DNA from: CADEEL01 sp050246475
GTDB lineage: Bacteria > Pseudomonadota > Alphaproteobacteria > Caulobacterales > Aquidulcibacteraceae
Assembly: GCA_050246475.1 (NCBI GenBank)
Contig: JBFWVZ010000001.1
Coordinates: 62,001-126,000 of the forward strand
Reading direction: 5' to 3'
DNA: 64,000 nucleotides
Shown: positions 26,271 through 34,770 of the stretch, piece by piece
Layout: the number at the start of each line of letters is the position of its first letter
Position numbering within the stretch: the first letter of the stretch is position 1
Translations under genes and position numbers: made by a program
Notes under the pieces: generated by a model
Database searches by the model: none
What the model saw: the letters and a program-made list of their open reading frames with translations, nothing else
What the model was told of the DNA's origin: nothing

Positions 26271-26753
26271 TTATATAGAGGGCTCGCGGGCCGTTGTCAG
26301 CCCTCCTGACGGGAGAAAGCGCGCGAGCGCCCAGTAGGCCATCGAGACGAAGGCGCCGAGGAGCGCGCCTTCGACGATGGAGTCGGGCCGGTCGCGCCAG
26401 AAGAGCCAGCCGATGCGGCGGATCGAGCGATATTGATCGTGGACCGCATCCACCAGATCGCGCGCATCCACGAACGGCCACACAAGCGCGCCGGCGATTG
26501 CCGCGACAGCGATCATCGACAGCACCGGGAAGCCGGAGAACCAGTTCGAGGCGCGCACACCGGCCCAGAGGATGAGCGCGGGCGCGGCGATCGCGAAGAG
26601 CGCGTCGAGCGGATCGGCCGCCATCGCGGCGGGGCTTTCGAACGCGGCCTGGAGCCAATCGGCATCGCCGAGCGCCAAGCCCATGAGCGTCGGGACGCTC
26701 AGCGCGATGAACGCCAAGCGCCAGAGCGGCGGAGAGGGAAGCGGATGGCCCAT
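26271..26753 (-). CDS. Membrane protein of unknown function
   Basis: A 160-residue protein with about four hydrophobic segments (residues 10-29, 47-66, 75-95 and 128-147) and a short charged central stretch (VHDQYRSIRRIGWLFWRD). No family recognised. It starts 7 bp after trmB ends, in the same direction, so it is probably co-transcribed with trmB; the rimP operon promoter overlaps its 3' end. Confidence 0.6.
   Translation of the reverse strand: MGHPLPSPPLWRLAFIALSVPTLMGLALGDADWLQAAFESPAAMAADPLDALFAIAAPALILWAGVRASNWFSGFPVLSMIAVAAIAGALVWPFVDARDLVDAVHDQYRSIRRIGWLFWRDRPDSIVEGALLGAFVSMAYWALARFLPSGGLTTAREPSI
26272..26300 (-). promoter_or_regulatory. Sigma70-like promoter for rimP-nusA-infB operon
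   Basis: On the minus strand CTGACA (26300-26295) and TATATA (26277-26272) are separated by exactly 17 bp, a good sigma70-type match. It overlaps the stop codon of the preceding membrane-protein gene. Transcription would begin near 26265, giving a leader of about 85 nt that contains the terminator hairpin. Confidence 0.6.
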
Positions 26754-26760
26754 GCGCGCA

Positions 26761-27489
26761 TCATCCGCGATCGGCGCGGAGAAAACGTAAATAGATCGGC
26801 ACGCAATCGCCTAGGCGTTTTTGTTCGTAGCGTGTGGGCGTGTGGGCGGGCCAGGGCTTCCTCCAATCGTCGGCGCGTTCGGCGCGCCATGTGAAGCGCG
26901 GCTCTTTGAGGAAGAGCTCCAGCGTCCAGGCCGCGTAGTGCGCCCAATCGGTGGCGAAGCGGATTTCGCCGCCGGGCTTCGTTGCGCGCGCCAGCGCCGC
27001 GATGAGATCGCGCTGGATCAGGCGGCGCTTCCAGTGGCGTGTCTTGGGCCAGGGATCGGGGAAGAGGATGTCGATGCGGTCTAGGCTCGCGTCCGGCAGG
27101 CGCGCGAGCACGTCGCGCGCATCGCCTTGCAGCAAGCGCGCGTTGGAGACGCCCGCCTCTTCGATGTGGCGCACGCAGGAGGCGACGCCGTTCAAGAAAG
27201 GCTCGACGCCGATGAAGCGCGCTTCAGGGTTCGCTTTGGCTTGGTGGACGAGATGCTCGCCCCCGCCGAAGCCGATTTCGAGAATGACTTCGCGCGGCGC
27301 GCTTGCACCCCCCTCCCCGCCCTCCCCGGCAAGGGGGGAGGGAAAGAGCGCTTCTGGATCGAGCGGGCCTTCGGGCAGTGCGAGTTCTGGGTAGAGTGTC
27401 TCCATCAAAGCCGCCTGGCGCGGCTTCAGGGGGCGGCCCTTGATGCGCCCGAAGGAGCGGAGGGGATCGTCTCTTTGCACTTCGCTCAC
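26761..27489 (-). CDS. trmB: tRNA (guanine-46-N7)-methyltransferase
   Basis: Methylates G46 in the variable loop of tRNAs using S-adenosylmethionine. The family N-terminus DPLRSFGRIKGRPLKPRQ, the SAM loop EIGFGGGEHL, and the TrmB signature DILFPDPWPKTRHWKRRLIQ are visible. GTG 27489 is chosen to match the usual N-terminus; the frame is open further upstream to TTG 27555. Residues about 49-62 (SPLAGEGGEGG) do not belong to the family: they are the in-frame translation of a palindromic repeat element inserted between the N-terminal segment and the SAM domain. Confidence 0.93.
   Translation of the reverse strand: MSEVQRDDPLRSFGRIKGRPLKPRQAALMETLYPELALPEGPLDPEALFPSPLAGEGGEGGASAPREVILEIGFGGGEHLVHQAKANPEARFIGVEPFLNGVASCVRHIEEAGVSNARLLQGDARDVLARLPDASLDRIDILFPDPWPKTRHWKRRLIQRDLIAALARATKPGGEIRFATDWAHYAAWTLELFLKEPRFTWRAERADDWRKPWPAHTPTRYEQKRLGDCVPIYLRFLRADRG
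27308..27342. repeat. Palindromic C/G-run repeat inserted in trmB
   Basis: A sequence of C-runs followed by complementary G-runs (CCTCCCCGGCAAGGGGGGAGG core) sits inside trmB and is translated as PSPLAGEGGEGG. This peptide is the typical reading of a palindromic repeat seen widely in alphaproteobacterial genomes. Similar C/G-run repeats occur at 60.65-60.77 kb and, in degraded form, near 41.39 kb. Confidence 0.7.
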
Positions 27490-27589
27490 ACGTGACGCGG
27501 CGTGACCTCGACGCAACGCCAAGCGGGGCGTACAGAAGCGGGCGAAAATTTCCAACGATCCTCGTCAAAACTTCCCGGAGGCGGCGTCC

Positions 27590-29023
27590 ATGCGCGAGCA
27601 CCTGAAATTCTATATCGACGGCCAGTGGGTGGACCCGGTCACGCCCCGCACGCACGACGTGATCAACCCGGCGACGGAGGAGCCGATCGCGCGGATTTCG
27701 CTCGGCTCGGCGGCGGACGTCGATACAGCGGTGACGGCGGCGCAGCGCGCGTTCGACAGCTTCTCGCGCACGTCGAAGGAAGAGCGCGCGGCGCTGCTGG
27801 GCAAGATCATCGAAGTCTATCAGCGCCGGATGGGCGAAGTGGCTGCGGCCATCAGCTCGGAAATGGGCGCGCCGATGTGGCTCGCCAGCGCGGCGCAAGC
27901 GCCTTCGGGGCTTGGGCATTTCGCGGAAGCGCTGCGGCTGCTCAACACGTACGAATTCGAGCGTTCGATGAACGGCACGCGGATCTTGCGCGAGCCCGTG
28001 GGCGTGTGCGGGTTCATCACGCCGTGGAATTGGCCGGTCAATCAGATCGCGTGCAAGGTGGCCCCTGCTCTCGCGGTCGGCTGCACGATGGTGCTGAAGC
28101 CCAGCGAACTGGCGCCGCTCAACGCGATCCTCATCACGGAAATCCTGCACGAAGCGGGCGTGCCGAAGGGTGTGTTCAATCTCGTGAACGGCGACGGGCC
28201 GAGCGTCGGGGAAGCGCTCTCGCGCCATCCGGGGCTCGACATGATGAGCTTCACCGGCTCGACGCGCGCGGGCGTCTTGGTCTCCAAGGGCGCGGCTGAC
28301 ACCGTGAAGCGCGTGGCGCTGGAGCTTGGCGGCAAGAGCGCCAACATCGTGCTTGAAGACGCCGACCTGCAGAAGGCCGTCTCCTCCGGCATGATCCAGA
28401 TGGTCACGAATTCGGGGCAGAGCTGCAACGCGCCGTCGCGGATGTTGGTGCCGCGCAAGCTGCACGATCAGGCTGCGGAGATCGCGGCGGCGACGGCCAA
28501 GGCGATCAAGGTGATGGCGCCGGGCGACGCGGAGCGCGGCGCCATCGGGCCGCTCGCCAACGCGAACCAGTTCCAAAAGGTGCAGGCGCTCATCCAAAAG
28601 GGCATCGACGAAGGCGCGACCGTGATGGCCGGGGGCGTCGGGCGCCCGGAAGGGTTCAACCGCGGCTATTACGTGAAGCCGACGGTGTTCGCGAACGTGA
28701 CGAACGACATGACGATCGCGCGCGAAGAAATCTTCGGGCCCGTGCTCTCCATTCTTCCGTATGAAGATGAAGAGGACGCGATCCGCATCGCGAACGACAC
28801 GGTCTATGGGCTTTCGGGCTATGTGCAGTCCGGCAGCGAAGAGCACGCGAAGAAAGTCGCGCGGCGGCTGCGCACCGGCAACGTGCACTTGAACGGCGCG
28901 GGCGCGGATTTCCAAGCGCCGTTCGGCGGCTACAAGCAATCCGGCATCGGGCGCGAATGGGGCGAGTTCGGCTTCGAGGAATTCCTCGAGACGAAAGCCG
29001 TGATGGGATGGGGCCAAGCGTAA
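27590..29023 (+). CDS. Aldehyde dehydrogenase family protein
   Basis: NAD(P)-dependent aldehyde dehydrogenase of 477 residues. Catalytic Cys279 (NSGQSCNAPSRM), general base Glu245 (LELGGKSANIV), Asn147 in FITPWNWPVNQ, and the C-terminal FGGYKQSGIGREWG are present. CGGAGGCGG lies before ATG 27590. The closest named relatives are betaine- or aromatic-aldehyde dehydrogenases, but the substrate cannot be read from the sequence and no pathway genes are adjacent. It is monocistronic, with a terminator 33 bp after the stop. Confidence 0.9.
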   Translation: MREHLKFYIDGQWVDPVTPRTHDVINPATEEPIARISLGSAADVDTAVTAAQRAFDSFSRTSKEERAALLGKIIEVYQRRMGEVAAAISSEMGAPMWLASAAQAPSGLGHFAEALRLLNTYEFERSMNGTRILREPVGVCGFITPWNWPVNQIACKVAPALAVGCTMVLKPSELAPLNAILITEILHEAGVPKGVFNLVNGDGPSVGEALSRHPGLDMMSFTGSTRAGVLVSKGAADTVKRVALELGGKSANIVLEDADLQKAVSSGMIQMVTNSGQSCNAPSRMLVPRKLHDQAAEIAAATAKAIKVMAPGDAERGAIGPLANANQFQKVQALIQKGIDEGATVMAGGVGRPEGFNRGYYVKPTVFANVTNDMTIAREEIFGPVLSILPYEDEEDAIRIANDTVYGLSGYVQSGSEEHAKKVARRLRTGNVHLNGAGADFQAPFGGYKQSGIGREWGEFGFEEFLETKAVMGWGQA

Positions 29024-29055
29024 CGCACCTCTCATCAAGCTGAACAAAGTGTTGA

Positions 29056-29086
29056 AGCGCCGCGGTGAAAGCCGCGGCGCTTTTCA
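29056..29086 (+). terminator. Intrinsic terminator after aldehyde dehydrogenase
   Basis: Perfect 10-bp arms AGCGCCGCGG (29056-29065) and CCGCGGCGCT (29072-29081) with a 6-base loop, continuing into TTTCATTTG. Confidence 0.75.
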
Positions 29087-29121
29087 TTTGGCATTAGGCA
29101 TCCCGGCCTAAACTCGCTTCC

Positions 29122-29847
29122 ATGACCCACGAGCGCACACCCATCGAACCCGTCGATCTCGCGATCGACGATGCGCCGCACGTGCTCTCCCCGCGTGCGC
29201 AGCCGGCGTTCTGGGAAGACGTTTCCGGCGGGCTGCACGCGATCAATCCGCTCGACGATTACAACGATGCGCCGTTTGGGGCCGATGCGCTCGATGCGCT
29301 TTCGCTTGGCCACGCGCTCACCGCCGACGCGGGGCTTGAGGAAAAGGCGACTCCGCGCGCTGGGCACACGCTCATCGACGATTGCGGGCGGCGTTTCACA
29401 ATCGATCCCGACACCGGCATCATCAGCCTTGCCGACCCCGCCGTCGCGCGGCGCGAGCGCGGGGCGGTTCATGCCGTCCGGGTGCGGAGCATCGACCCGT
29501 TCGGCGGCGTCTATGAATCGACTTTCCATTTGCGGATCGCAGAGCCGCTTCCGGAAGTCGTGCTGCCGGACGGGGCCGATCCGCTGGGGCTGCCGGCGAT
29601 CGAGGCGGCGGTGCATCCGCTGACGCTTGCGCCCCCGCCGATCGCGCCGATGAAAGCGTGGTGCGAAATCTCAGCGGCGCTCGGCGCCGTGCGGGCCAAG
29701 ACCGGCGCGCGTGAAAGCGCGCCCTTTGGCGCAGCGCTCGAGGCGCCGCTCGCCTATCCGAGCCTCGATCTCGCGTATGCGCCGCTCGCGCTCGACGGCC
29801 CACCTCCGGCGCCGGCGGCCAAAAACGCGCGCTGGTTCGACGCCTGA
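29122..29847 (+). CDS. Hypothetical protein, Ala/Pro-rich
   Basis: A 241-residue protein without signal peptide or membrane segment. The first 70 residues are acidic and proline-containing. A central part (about 80-150) looks like a small beta domain (GHTLIDDCGRRFTIDPDTG, GVYESTFHLRIAEP) reminiscent of cadherin-like or PRC-type strands, and the last 80 residues are Ala/Pro-rich and probably disordered. No family recognised. It lies between a terminator and the PLP enzyme gene. Codon usage matches the neighbours, which supports its being a real gene. Confidence 0.55.
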   Translation: MTHERTPIEPVDLAIDDAPHVLSPRAQPAFWEDVSGGLHAINPLDDYNDAPFGADALDALSLGHALTADAGLEEKATPRAGHTLIDDCGRRFTIDPDTGIISLADPAVARRERGAVHAVRVRSIDPFGGVYESTFHLRIAEPLPEVVLPDGADPLGLPAIEAAVHPLTLAPPPIAPMKAWCEISAALGAVRAKTGARESAPFGAALEAPLAYPSLDLAYAPLALDGPPPAPAAKNARWFDA

Positions 29848-29915
29848 TCGCAGTGGAATTGCGTTCGCGGCGCTAAGAGCCGACAAAGCCCGAAAATTCG
29901 CATGGAGGCGCTCTC

Positions 29916-31196
29916 ATGGCGCAGAAGACGTGGCGCAAGCGCACGCTCGGCAACAAGCCGCTTGCGCCGGAAACGCTGATGATGGGCTACGGCTACGACC
30001 CGCATCTTTCCGAGGGCTCGCTTAAGCCGCCGCAATTTCAAACCTCGACCTTCGTGTTCAAGAGCGCGGAGGACGGGAAGAACTTCTTCGCCGCGATGCA
30101 GGGACGCCGGAAGCTCGGCCCCGACGAGGAGCCCGGCCTCGTCTATTCGCGGTTCAACAATCCCAATCTCGAAGTGCTGGAGGACCGCCTCGCCATCTGG
30201 GACGAGGCGGAGGCTTCGCTCGGGTTTGCTTCGGGCATGGCGGCCATTTCGACGTGCCTGTGGGCGTTCCTGCGCCCCGGCGACGTCATCCTGCAGAGCC
30301 AGCCGATTTATGGCGGCACGGAAACGCTTATCCATTCGATCCTGCCGGAGTTCGGCGTCGCGCAAGTCGGCTTCGAGGCCGAGCATGGCGTCGAGGCGAT
30401 GCGCGCGGCGGCGGAGGAAGCGAAGGCCAAGGGACACGTGGGCTGCATCTTCATAGAGACGCCAGCCAATCCGACGAACGCGCTCGTGGACATTCAGGAA
30501 GCGCGCAAGATTTCCGAGTCACTGGCGGTGGACGGGAAACGCCCGCCCGTCATCGTGGACAACACGATGCTGGGACCGATCTATTCAACGCCGCTGGCGC
30601 ACGGCGCCGACATCGTCGTCACCTCGCTCACGAAATATGTGGGCGGGCACTCGGATTTGATCGCGGGCGGCGCCTCGGGCGCAAAAGCCATGCTTCAGCC
30701 CGTGCGTCGGATGCGCTCCACGCTCGGCACGATGTGCGACCCGCACACGGCGTGGCTGCTGATGCGCTCGCTCGAAACGCTCAAGCTGCGGATGGAGGCC
30801 GGCGCGAATGGCGCGCGGCGTGTGGCGGAATTCCTGCGCGACCACCCGAAGATCGCGAGCGTCTGGTATCTCGATTTCCTGCCGAAGGACCATCCCGACC
30901 GGGCGATCCACGAGCGGCAGAACAAGAACGCCGGCTCAACCTTTTCCTTTGAAGTGAAGGGCGGGGAGGAGGCCGCGTTCGCGGTTTTAGACAAGCTGCA
31001 GGTGATCAAGCTCGCCGTCAGCCTCGGGGGGACGGAGACGCTCGCATCGCATCCGGCGGCGATGACGCATTCGGGGATGGACAAGAGCGAGCTCAAGCGC
31101 TTCTCGATCACCCCCTCGCTCATCCGGATCTCGATCGGGGTTGAGAACCCGGACGATCTCATCGCCGATCTGGCGCAGGCGCTCGACGAGGCCTGA
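29916..31196 (+). CDS. Cystathionine gamma-synthase family PLP enzyme
   Basis: A 426-residue enzyme of the Cys/Met-metabolism PLP family. The cofactor Lys240 (TSLTKYVGGHSD), Asp215 (VDNTMLGP), the ring-stacking Tyr132 (IYGGTETL) and the phosphate-binding ASGMAAIS are visible, as is the C-terminal LIRISIGVENPDDLIADL. Synthase, beta- or gamma-lyase cannot be told apart by eye; the N-terminus is longer than in MetB, as in a methionine gamma-lyase-like subgroup. GGAGG precedes ATG 29916. Confidence 0.88.
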   Translation: MAQKTWRKRTLGNKPLAPETLMMGYGYDPHLSEGSLKPPQFQTSTFVFKSAEDGKNFFAAMQGRRKLGPDEEPGLVYSRFNNPNLEVLEDRLAIWDEAEASLGFASGMAAISTCLWAFLRPGDVILQSQPIYGGTETLIHSILPEFGVAQVGFEAEHGVEAMRAAAEEAKAKGHVGCIFIETPANPTNALVDIQEARKISESLAVDGKRPPVIVDNTMLGPIYSTPLAHGADIVVTSLTKYVGGHSDLIAGGASGAKAMLQPVRRMRSTLGTMCDPHTAWLLMRSLETLKLRMEAGANGARRVAEFLRDHPKIASVWYLDFLPKDHPDRAIHERQNKNAGSTFSFEVKGGEEAAFAVLDKLQVIKLAVSLGGTETLASHPAAMTHSGMDKSELKRFSITPSLIRISIGVENPDDLIADLAQALDEA

Positions 31197-31270
31197 CCTT
31201 TTCTTGAGGTTTCCGGGAACCGGACCGCCCTCCCCGCGTTGGGGTGCCTGATGGGGGCGGTGCGGGTGGA

Positions 31271-32710
31271 ATGTCGGGCGGCGTGACAACAATCGACTAC
31301 GCTGGGCTCTTCGACGCCATGCCCACGCCGCAGGTCATCATGGACCGCGACTTCCGGCTCGTGGCGATGAACCAGGCCTATCTCGACGTCACGCAGCGGA
31401 CGCGGGAGGACCTCACCGGCAAGACGATGTTCGAGGCGTTCCCGGAGGGCGCGGAGCGAATGGAGATGCTGCGCCGCTCCATCGCGCGGGCGCGGGACGA
31501 GGGCGTCGTCGATCACTTGGCCTTCATCCCGTACGAGATCCCGGTGGATGGCGGCACGGAGCTGCGCTTTTGGAGCGCCACACATATCCCGATCCGCGAC
31601 GACAAGGGCCGCGTCGTCGCGGTGCTGCAGCAGACGCAGGACGTGACGGAGCTCATGCGGCTCAGGGAGGCCGCGCGCGCGCCTGACAGCGCACTGGCCC
31701 AGGATGTCATGACGCGCGCGGCCGCCGTGCAGATGGCGAACGCCTCGCTCGCCCAGGAGAGCGAACAGCTCAAGCGGCTCTTCAACCAGGCGCCTTCGTT
31801 CATGGCTGTGCTGCGCGGCCCCGACCACGTGTTCGAGCTGGTGAATGAGGCTTACCAGACCGTCGTCGGGCGCAGCGATCTTGTGGGGCGGCCGCTGCGC
31901 GCGGCGCTGCCGGAAATCGAGGGGCAGGGATTCATCGACGTTCTCGACCGGGTCCGCGCCACGGGCACGCCTTATGTGGGCGCCAATGTCGCGGTGACGC
32001 TCACGCGCAAAGGGCGCGCGGAAGAGCGGAACCTGACGTTCGTCTATCAGCCGCTGTTCGATGAAACGGGCGGCGTTTCCGGGATTTTCGTCGAGGGCTT
32101 CGACATCACGGACCGCGTGCGCGCGGAGGCGCAGCTCAGGCTCCTGGTGGATGAGTTGAACCACCGCGTGAAGAACACGCTGGCGAGCGTGCAGGCGATC
32201 GCGATGCAGACGATGCATGAGCGCGCGCGCGACCCCTACCCCACATTCGCGGCGCGGCTCGCCTCGCTTGCGCGCACACATGGAGCGTTGACGCGAGAGC
32301 ATTGGTCCGGCGCGGCGCTCAGCGATTTGGCGAAGAGCGAAACCGACGCCTATGGCCCCGGGCGGGTGAAGCTTGCCGGGCCGGACGTGCATTTGAGGCC
32401 GCGCCCAGCGCTGGCGCTGGGGCTCGTCTTCCATGAACTCGCGACCAACGCGGCGAAATACGGCGCGCTTTCGGCGCCGGACGGGCGCGTCGATGTCTCG
32501 TGGCGCGTGGAGGATCAACCCTATGTGCGCCTCTTCGTGACGTGGCGGGAAATGAAAGGCCCGGCGCCCAAGCAGAACGGCGAAGGCTTCGGCACGAAGC
32601 TCATCCGCCGCAGCATTGCGGGCGAGCTTGAGGGCGAGGCCCAATTCGAGTTCGCGCCCGAAGGGCTCACATGCCGCCTCGTCATCCCGCTGGAGCCGCC
32701 GCACCCATGA
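31271..32710 (+). CDS. HWE-family sensor histidine kinase with two PAS domains
   Basis: A soluble kinase of 479 residues: PAS domains at about 8-130 and 165-285, then an HWE kinase core with phospho-acceptor His298 (VDELNHRVKNTLASVQAIA), the HWSG tract that names part of the family, and N box HELATNAAKYGAL. No membrane segment. GTG 31244 is an alternative start adding nine residues. It overlaps the receiver gene by ATGA, so the two form a coupled signalling pair. HWE kinases in this class often sense light or feed the general stress response; the input here is unknown. Confidence 0.9.
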   Translation: MSGGVTTIDYAGLFDAMPTPQVIMDRDFRLVAMNQAYLDVTQRTREDLTGKTMFEAFPEGAERMEMLRRSIARARDEGVVDHLAFIPYEIPVDGGTELRFWSATHIPIRDDKGRVVAVLQQTQDVTELMRLREAARAPDSALAQDVMTRAAAVQMANASLAQESEQLKRLFNQAPSFMAVLRGPDHVFELVNEAYQTVVGRSDLVGRPLRAALPEIEGQGFIDVLDRVRATGTPYVGANVAVTLTRKGRAEERNLTFVYQPLFDETGGVSGIFVEGFDITDRVRAEAQLRLLVDELNHRVKNTLASVQAIAMQTMHERARDPYPTFAARLASLARTHGALTREHWSGAALSDLAKSETDAYGPGRVKLAGPDVHLRPRPALALGLVFHELATNAAKYGALSAPDGRVDVSWRVEDQPYVRLFVTWREMKGPAPKQNGEGFGTKLIRRSIAGELEGEAQFEFAPEGLTCRLVIPLEPPHP

Positions 32711-33093
32711 CCGCCGCACAGAAACTCGCCGGCCTCCGCGTGCTGGTGCTGGAGGACGAAGCGCTCGTCTCCATGATGCTGGAGGCGATGCTCGAAGAAA
32801 TGGGCTGCACGATCGTCGGGCCGTTCCTGCATCTGGAAAAGGCCGTCGATTTCATCGCCGCCAATCCAGGCGCGGCGGACGCGGCGCTGCTCGACGTCAA
32901 TGTCGCGGGCAAGAGGAGCACGCCGGCGGCCGATCTCCTCGCGGCGCAGAACATCCCGTTTGCATTCTGCACGGGCTACGACGCGGCGGGCATCGAGGAA
33001 GCGCACCGCGCCGCGCCGCGGCTCTCAAAGCCCTTCATGCAGAAAGATATCGAGGCGGCGCTCCTGAAGCTCGCGCCGGCGCGCGCGGGCTAA
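32707..33093 (+). CDS. Single-domain response regulator
   Basis: A 128-residue stand-alone receiver: acidic pocket Glu16/Asp17 (VLEDEALVS), phospho-acceptor Asp63 (ALLDVNVAG), Thr89 (FCTGYDAAG) and Lys108 (LSKPF). No output domain, as is common for partners of HWE kinases. It is translationally coupled to the kinase before it and converges on the cytochrome gene with a 4-bp overlap. Confidence 0.9.
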   Translation: MTAAQKLAGLRVLVLEDEALVSMMLEAMLEEMGCTIVGPFLHLEKAVDFIAANPGAADAALLDVNVAGKRSTPAADLLAAQNIPFAFCTGYDAAGIEEAHRAAPRLSKPFMQKDIEAALLKLAPARAG

Positions 33094-33413
33094 CTCTCTT
33101 CGCGCTGGATCGAACGCAGATAGGCGATGAGCGAATCGACGCCTTGGGGATTGAATTGAAAGTCCGGCATCGGGTGCGCGACCTGAATGCCGTTGATCAA
33201 TTCCTCGGAGAGCGCCTCGGCGCTATAGCGCGAGAGAATGGTGCGGAAGACGGGCGCATCGGGGCGCGGGCTTTCATCGAGCATGCCGACCGCGTGGCAG
33301 CGGGCGCATTGCGTTTCGGCGATGACGCGCCCGTCGGCGATGCGCGGATCGGGCTCTTGCGACGCGCATGCAGAAACGAGCGCGAGCGCGGCGGCGGCGA
33401 GGATGGCTCTCAT
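33090..33413 (-). CDS. Lipid-anchored small c-type cytochrome
   Basis: A 107-residue lipoprotein cytochrome: signal peptide with lipobox VSAC (Cys16), heme-binding C-x2-C-H at 36-40 (CARCH), and likely axial Met82 (HPMPDFQF). It is a class I cytochrome c domain of minimal size, anchored in a membrane facing the periplasm. No oxidase or donor gene is next to it, so its redox partner is unknown. Confidence 0.88.
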   Translation of the reverse strand: MRAILAAAALALVSACASQEPDPRIADGRVIAETQCARCHAVGMLDESPRPDAPVFRTILSRYSAEALSEELINGIQVAHPMPDFQFNPQGVDSLIAYLRSIQREES

Positions 33414-33477
33414 GGCGCGATCTTAACAGCGCAGCCGGGCCTTTGCGACAGCGGACGACGCAAGGCATAGGGGGGCG

Positions 33478-34767
33478 ATGGCCCTCCCCTCGCCCGCGCA
33501 GAATGCCGGCGGCGACATCCGCGCCGCGCTCGACGAGAAGATTCCGATCGTCTTCGTCACCGGGCGCGCGGGCACCGGCAAGAGTTTCTTCATCCGCGCG
33601 CTCGCCAACGAGCCGCAGGCGCCCGCGCAAGCGATTCTGGCGCCGACGGGGCTCGCCGCGATGAATATCGGCGGGCAGACGGTGCATTCGTTTTTCGGCT
33701 TCCCGCCCCGGCCGCTCATCAATCACGCGGAGAAGCCAAACTGGTTCTTCTCGAAGAACGCGCGGCATTTGAAGCGCCTTATTGTCGATGAGGTCTCCAT
33801 GCTGCGGGCCGACGTGCTGGACGCGATGGACCATGCGCTGCGCGCGGCGCGGAAAAGCATCCGGCCCTTCGGCGGCGTTCAGATGTTGCTGGTCGGGGAT
33901 TTCTATCAGCTGCCGCCGGTGGTGCGTGGGGATGAGGGGCGGCTGCTGGAGGAAGCGGGCTATGACAGCCCTTACGCTTTTTCCGCGCACGCGCTCAAGG
34001 ATCCGCCCGTCGCGGCGTTCGAACTGACCGAAGTGCGCCGCCAGACAGACGAGGATTTCATCGCGCTGCTTTCCGCGATCCGCGAGCGGCGGCGCGTGGA
34101 GGATGCGGTCGAAACGCTCAACGCCGCGTGCGTGGAGCGCTCGCTGGCGCAGCGCCCGGTGTTGCTCACGGCCACCAACGCGTTCGCCGACCGCTACAAC
34201 GCGCAAGGCTTGGCGGCGTTGCCTGGGGACACGGCGCTTTACGGCGGGCAGTTCGAGGGCGAGGCGCGCGGCAATGTGGGCGAGCGGCTGCCGGCGCCCA
34301 TGGAGCTGGCGCTCAAGAAGGGCGCGCGCGTCATCTTCACGCAGAACGACGCCGAGGGGCGCTGGGTGAACGGCTCGCTTGGGACGGTGGCGGCGATGGA
34401 TTCCGAGATCGTCCGGGTGCGGATGGATTCGACGGGCGAAATCGAAGAGGTGGAGCGCGCGACCTGGCCGCAGGCGCGCTGGGTGTGGAACGAAACGACG
34501 CGGCAGATGGAGGTGAAGGAGGAGTTCAAGTACGTGCAATTCCCGCTCGCGCCCGCCTGGGCGCTCACCATCCACAAAGCGCAGGGGATGACGCTCGACT
34601 CGGTGGAGATCGATATGGGGCGCGGCGCGTTCGCGCCAGGGCAGACCTATGTTGCGCTTTCCCGCGCGCGCAGCATGGAGGGCTTGCGCCTCACGCGACC
34701 GCTTAAGGCAAGCGACGTGCGCGTCGATCCGGCGATCGCGGAAGGGCTGACGAAGATCGGACTCTGA
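33478..34767 (+). CDS. PIF1-like SF1B DNA helicase
   Basis: A 429-residue ATP-dependent helicase of the PIF1/Dda group. Walker A GRAGTGKSFFIRAL at about 28-41, Walker B LIVDEVSMLRAD, motif III GDFYQLPPV, and the C-terminal motifs ALTIHKAQGMTLDSV and TYVALSRARSMEGL are in order. Related proteins unwind 5'-to-3' and remove bound proteins or G-quadruplexes. It stands between two convergent or divergent unrelated genes. Confidence 0.88.
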   Translation: MALPSPAQNAGGDIRAALDEKIPIVFVTGRAGTGKSFFIRALANEPQAPAQAILAPTGLAAMNIGGQTVHSFFGFPPRPLINHAEKPNWFFSKNARHLKRLIVDEVSMLRADVLDAMDHALRAARKSIRPFGGVQMLLVGDFYQLPPVVRGDEGRLLEEAGYDSPYAFSAHALKDPPVAAFELTEVRRQTDEDFIALLSAIRERRRVEDAVETLNAACVERSLAQRPVLLTATNAFADRYNAQGLAALPGDTALYGGQFEGEARGNVGERLPAPMELALKKGARVIFTQNDAEGRWVNGSLGTVAAMDSEIVRVRMDSTGEIEEVERATWPQARWVWNETTRQMEVKEEFKYVQFPLAPAWALTIHKAQGMTLDSVEIDMGRGAFAPGQTYVALSRARSMEGLRLTRPLKASDVRVDPAIAEGLTKIGL

Positions 34768-34770
34768 GAT

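Noticed and set aside
27224..29047. 607-codon frame antisense to the aldehyde dehydrogenase
   Set aside because: Shadow frame rich in Arg/His/Asp with no motif; the opposite strand encodes an enzyme with all catalytic residues.
30695..32719. 674-codon frame antisense to the PLP enzyme and HWE kinase
   Set aside because: Spans two real genes on the other strand and shows only composition-driven residues.
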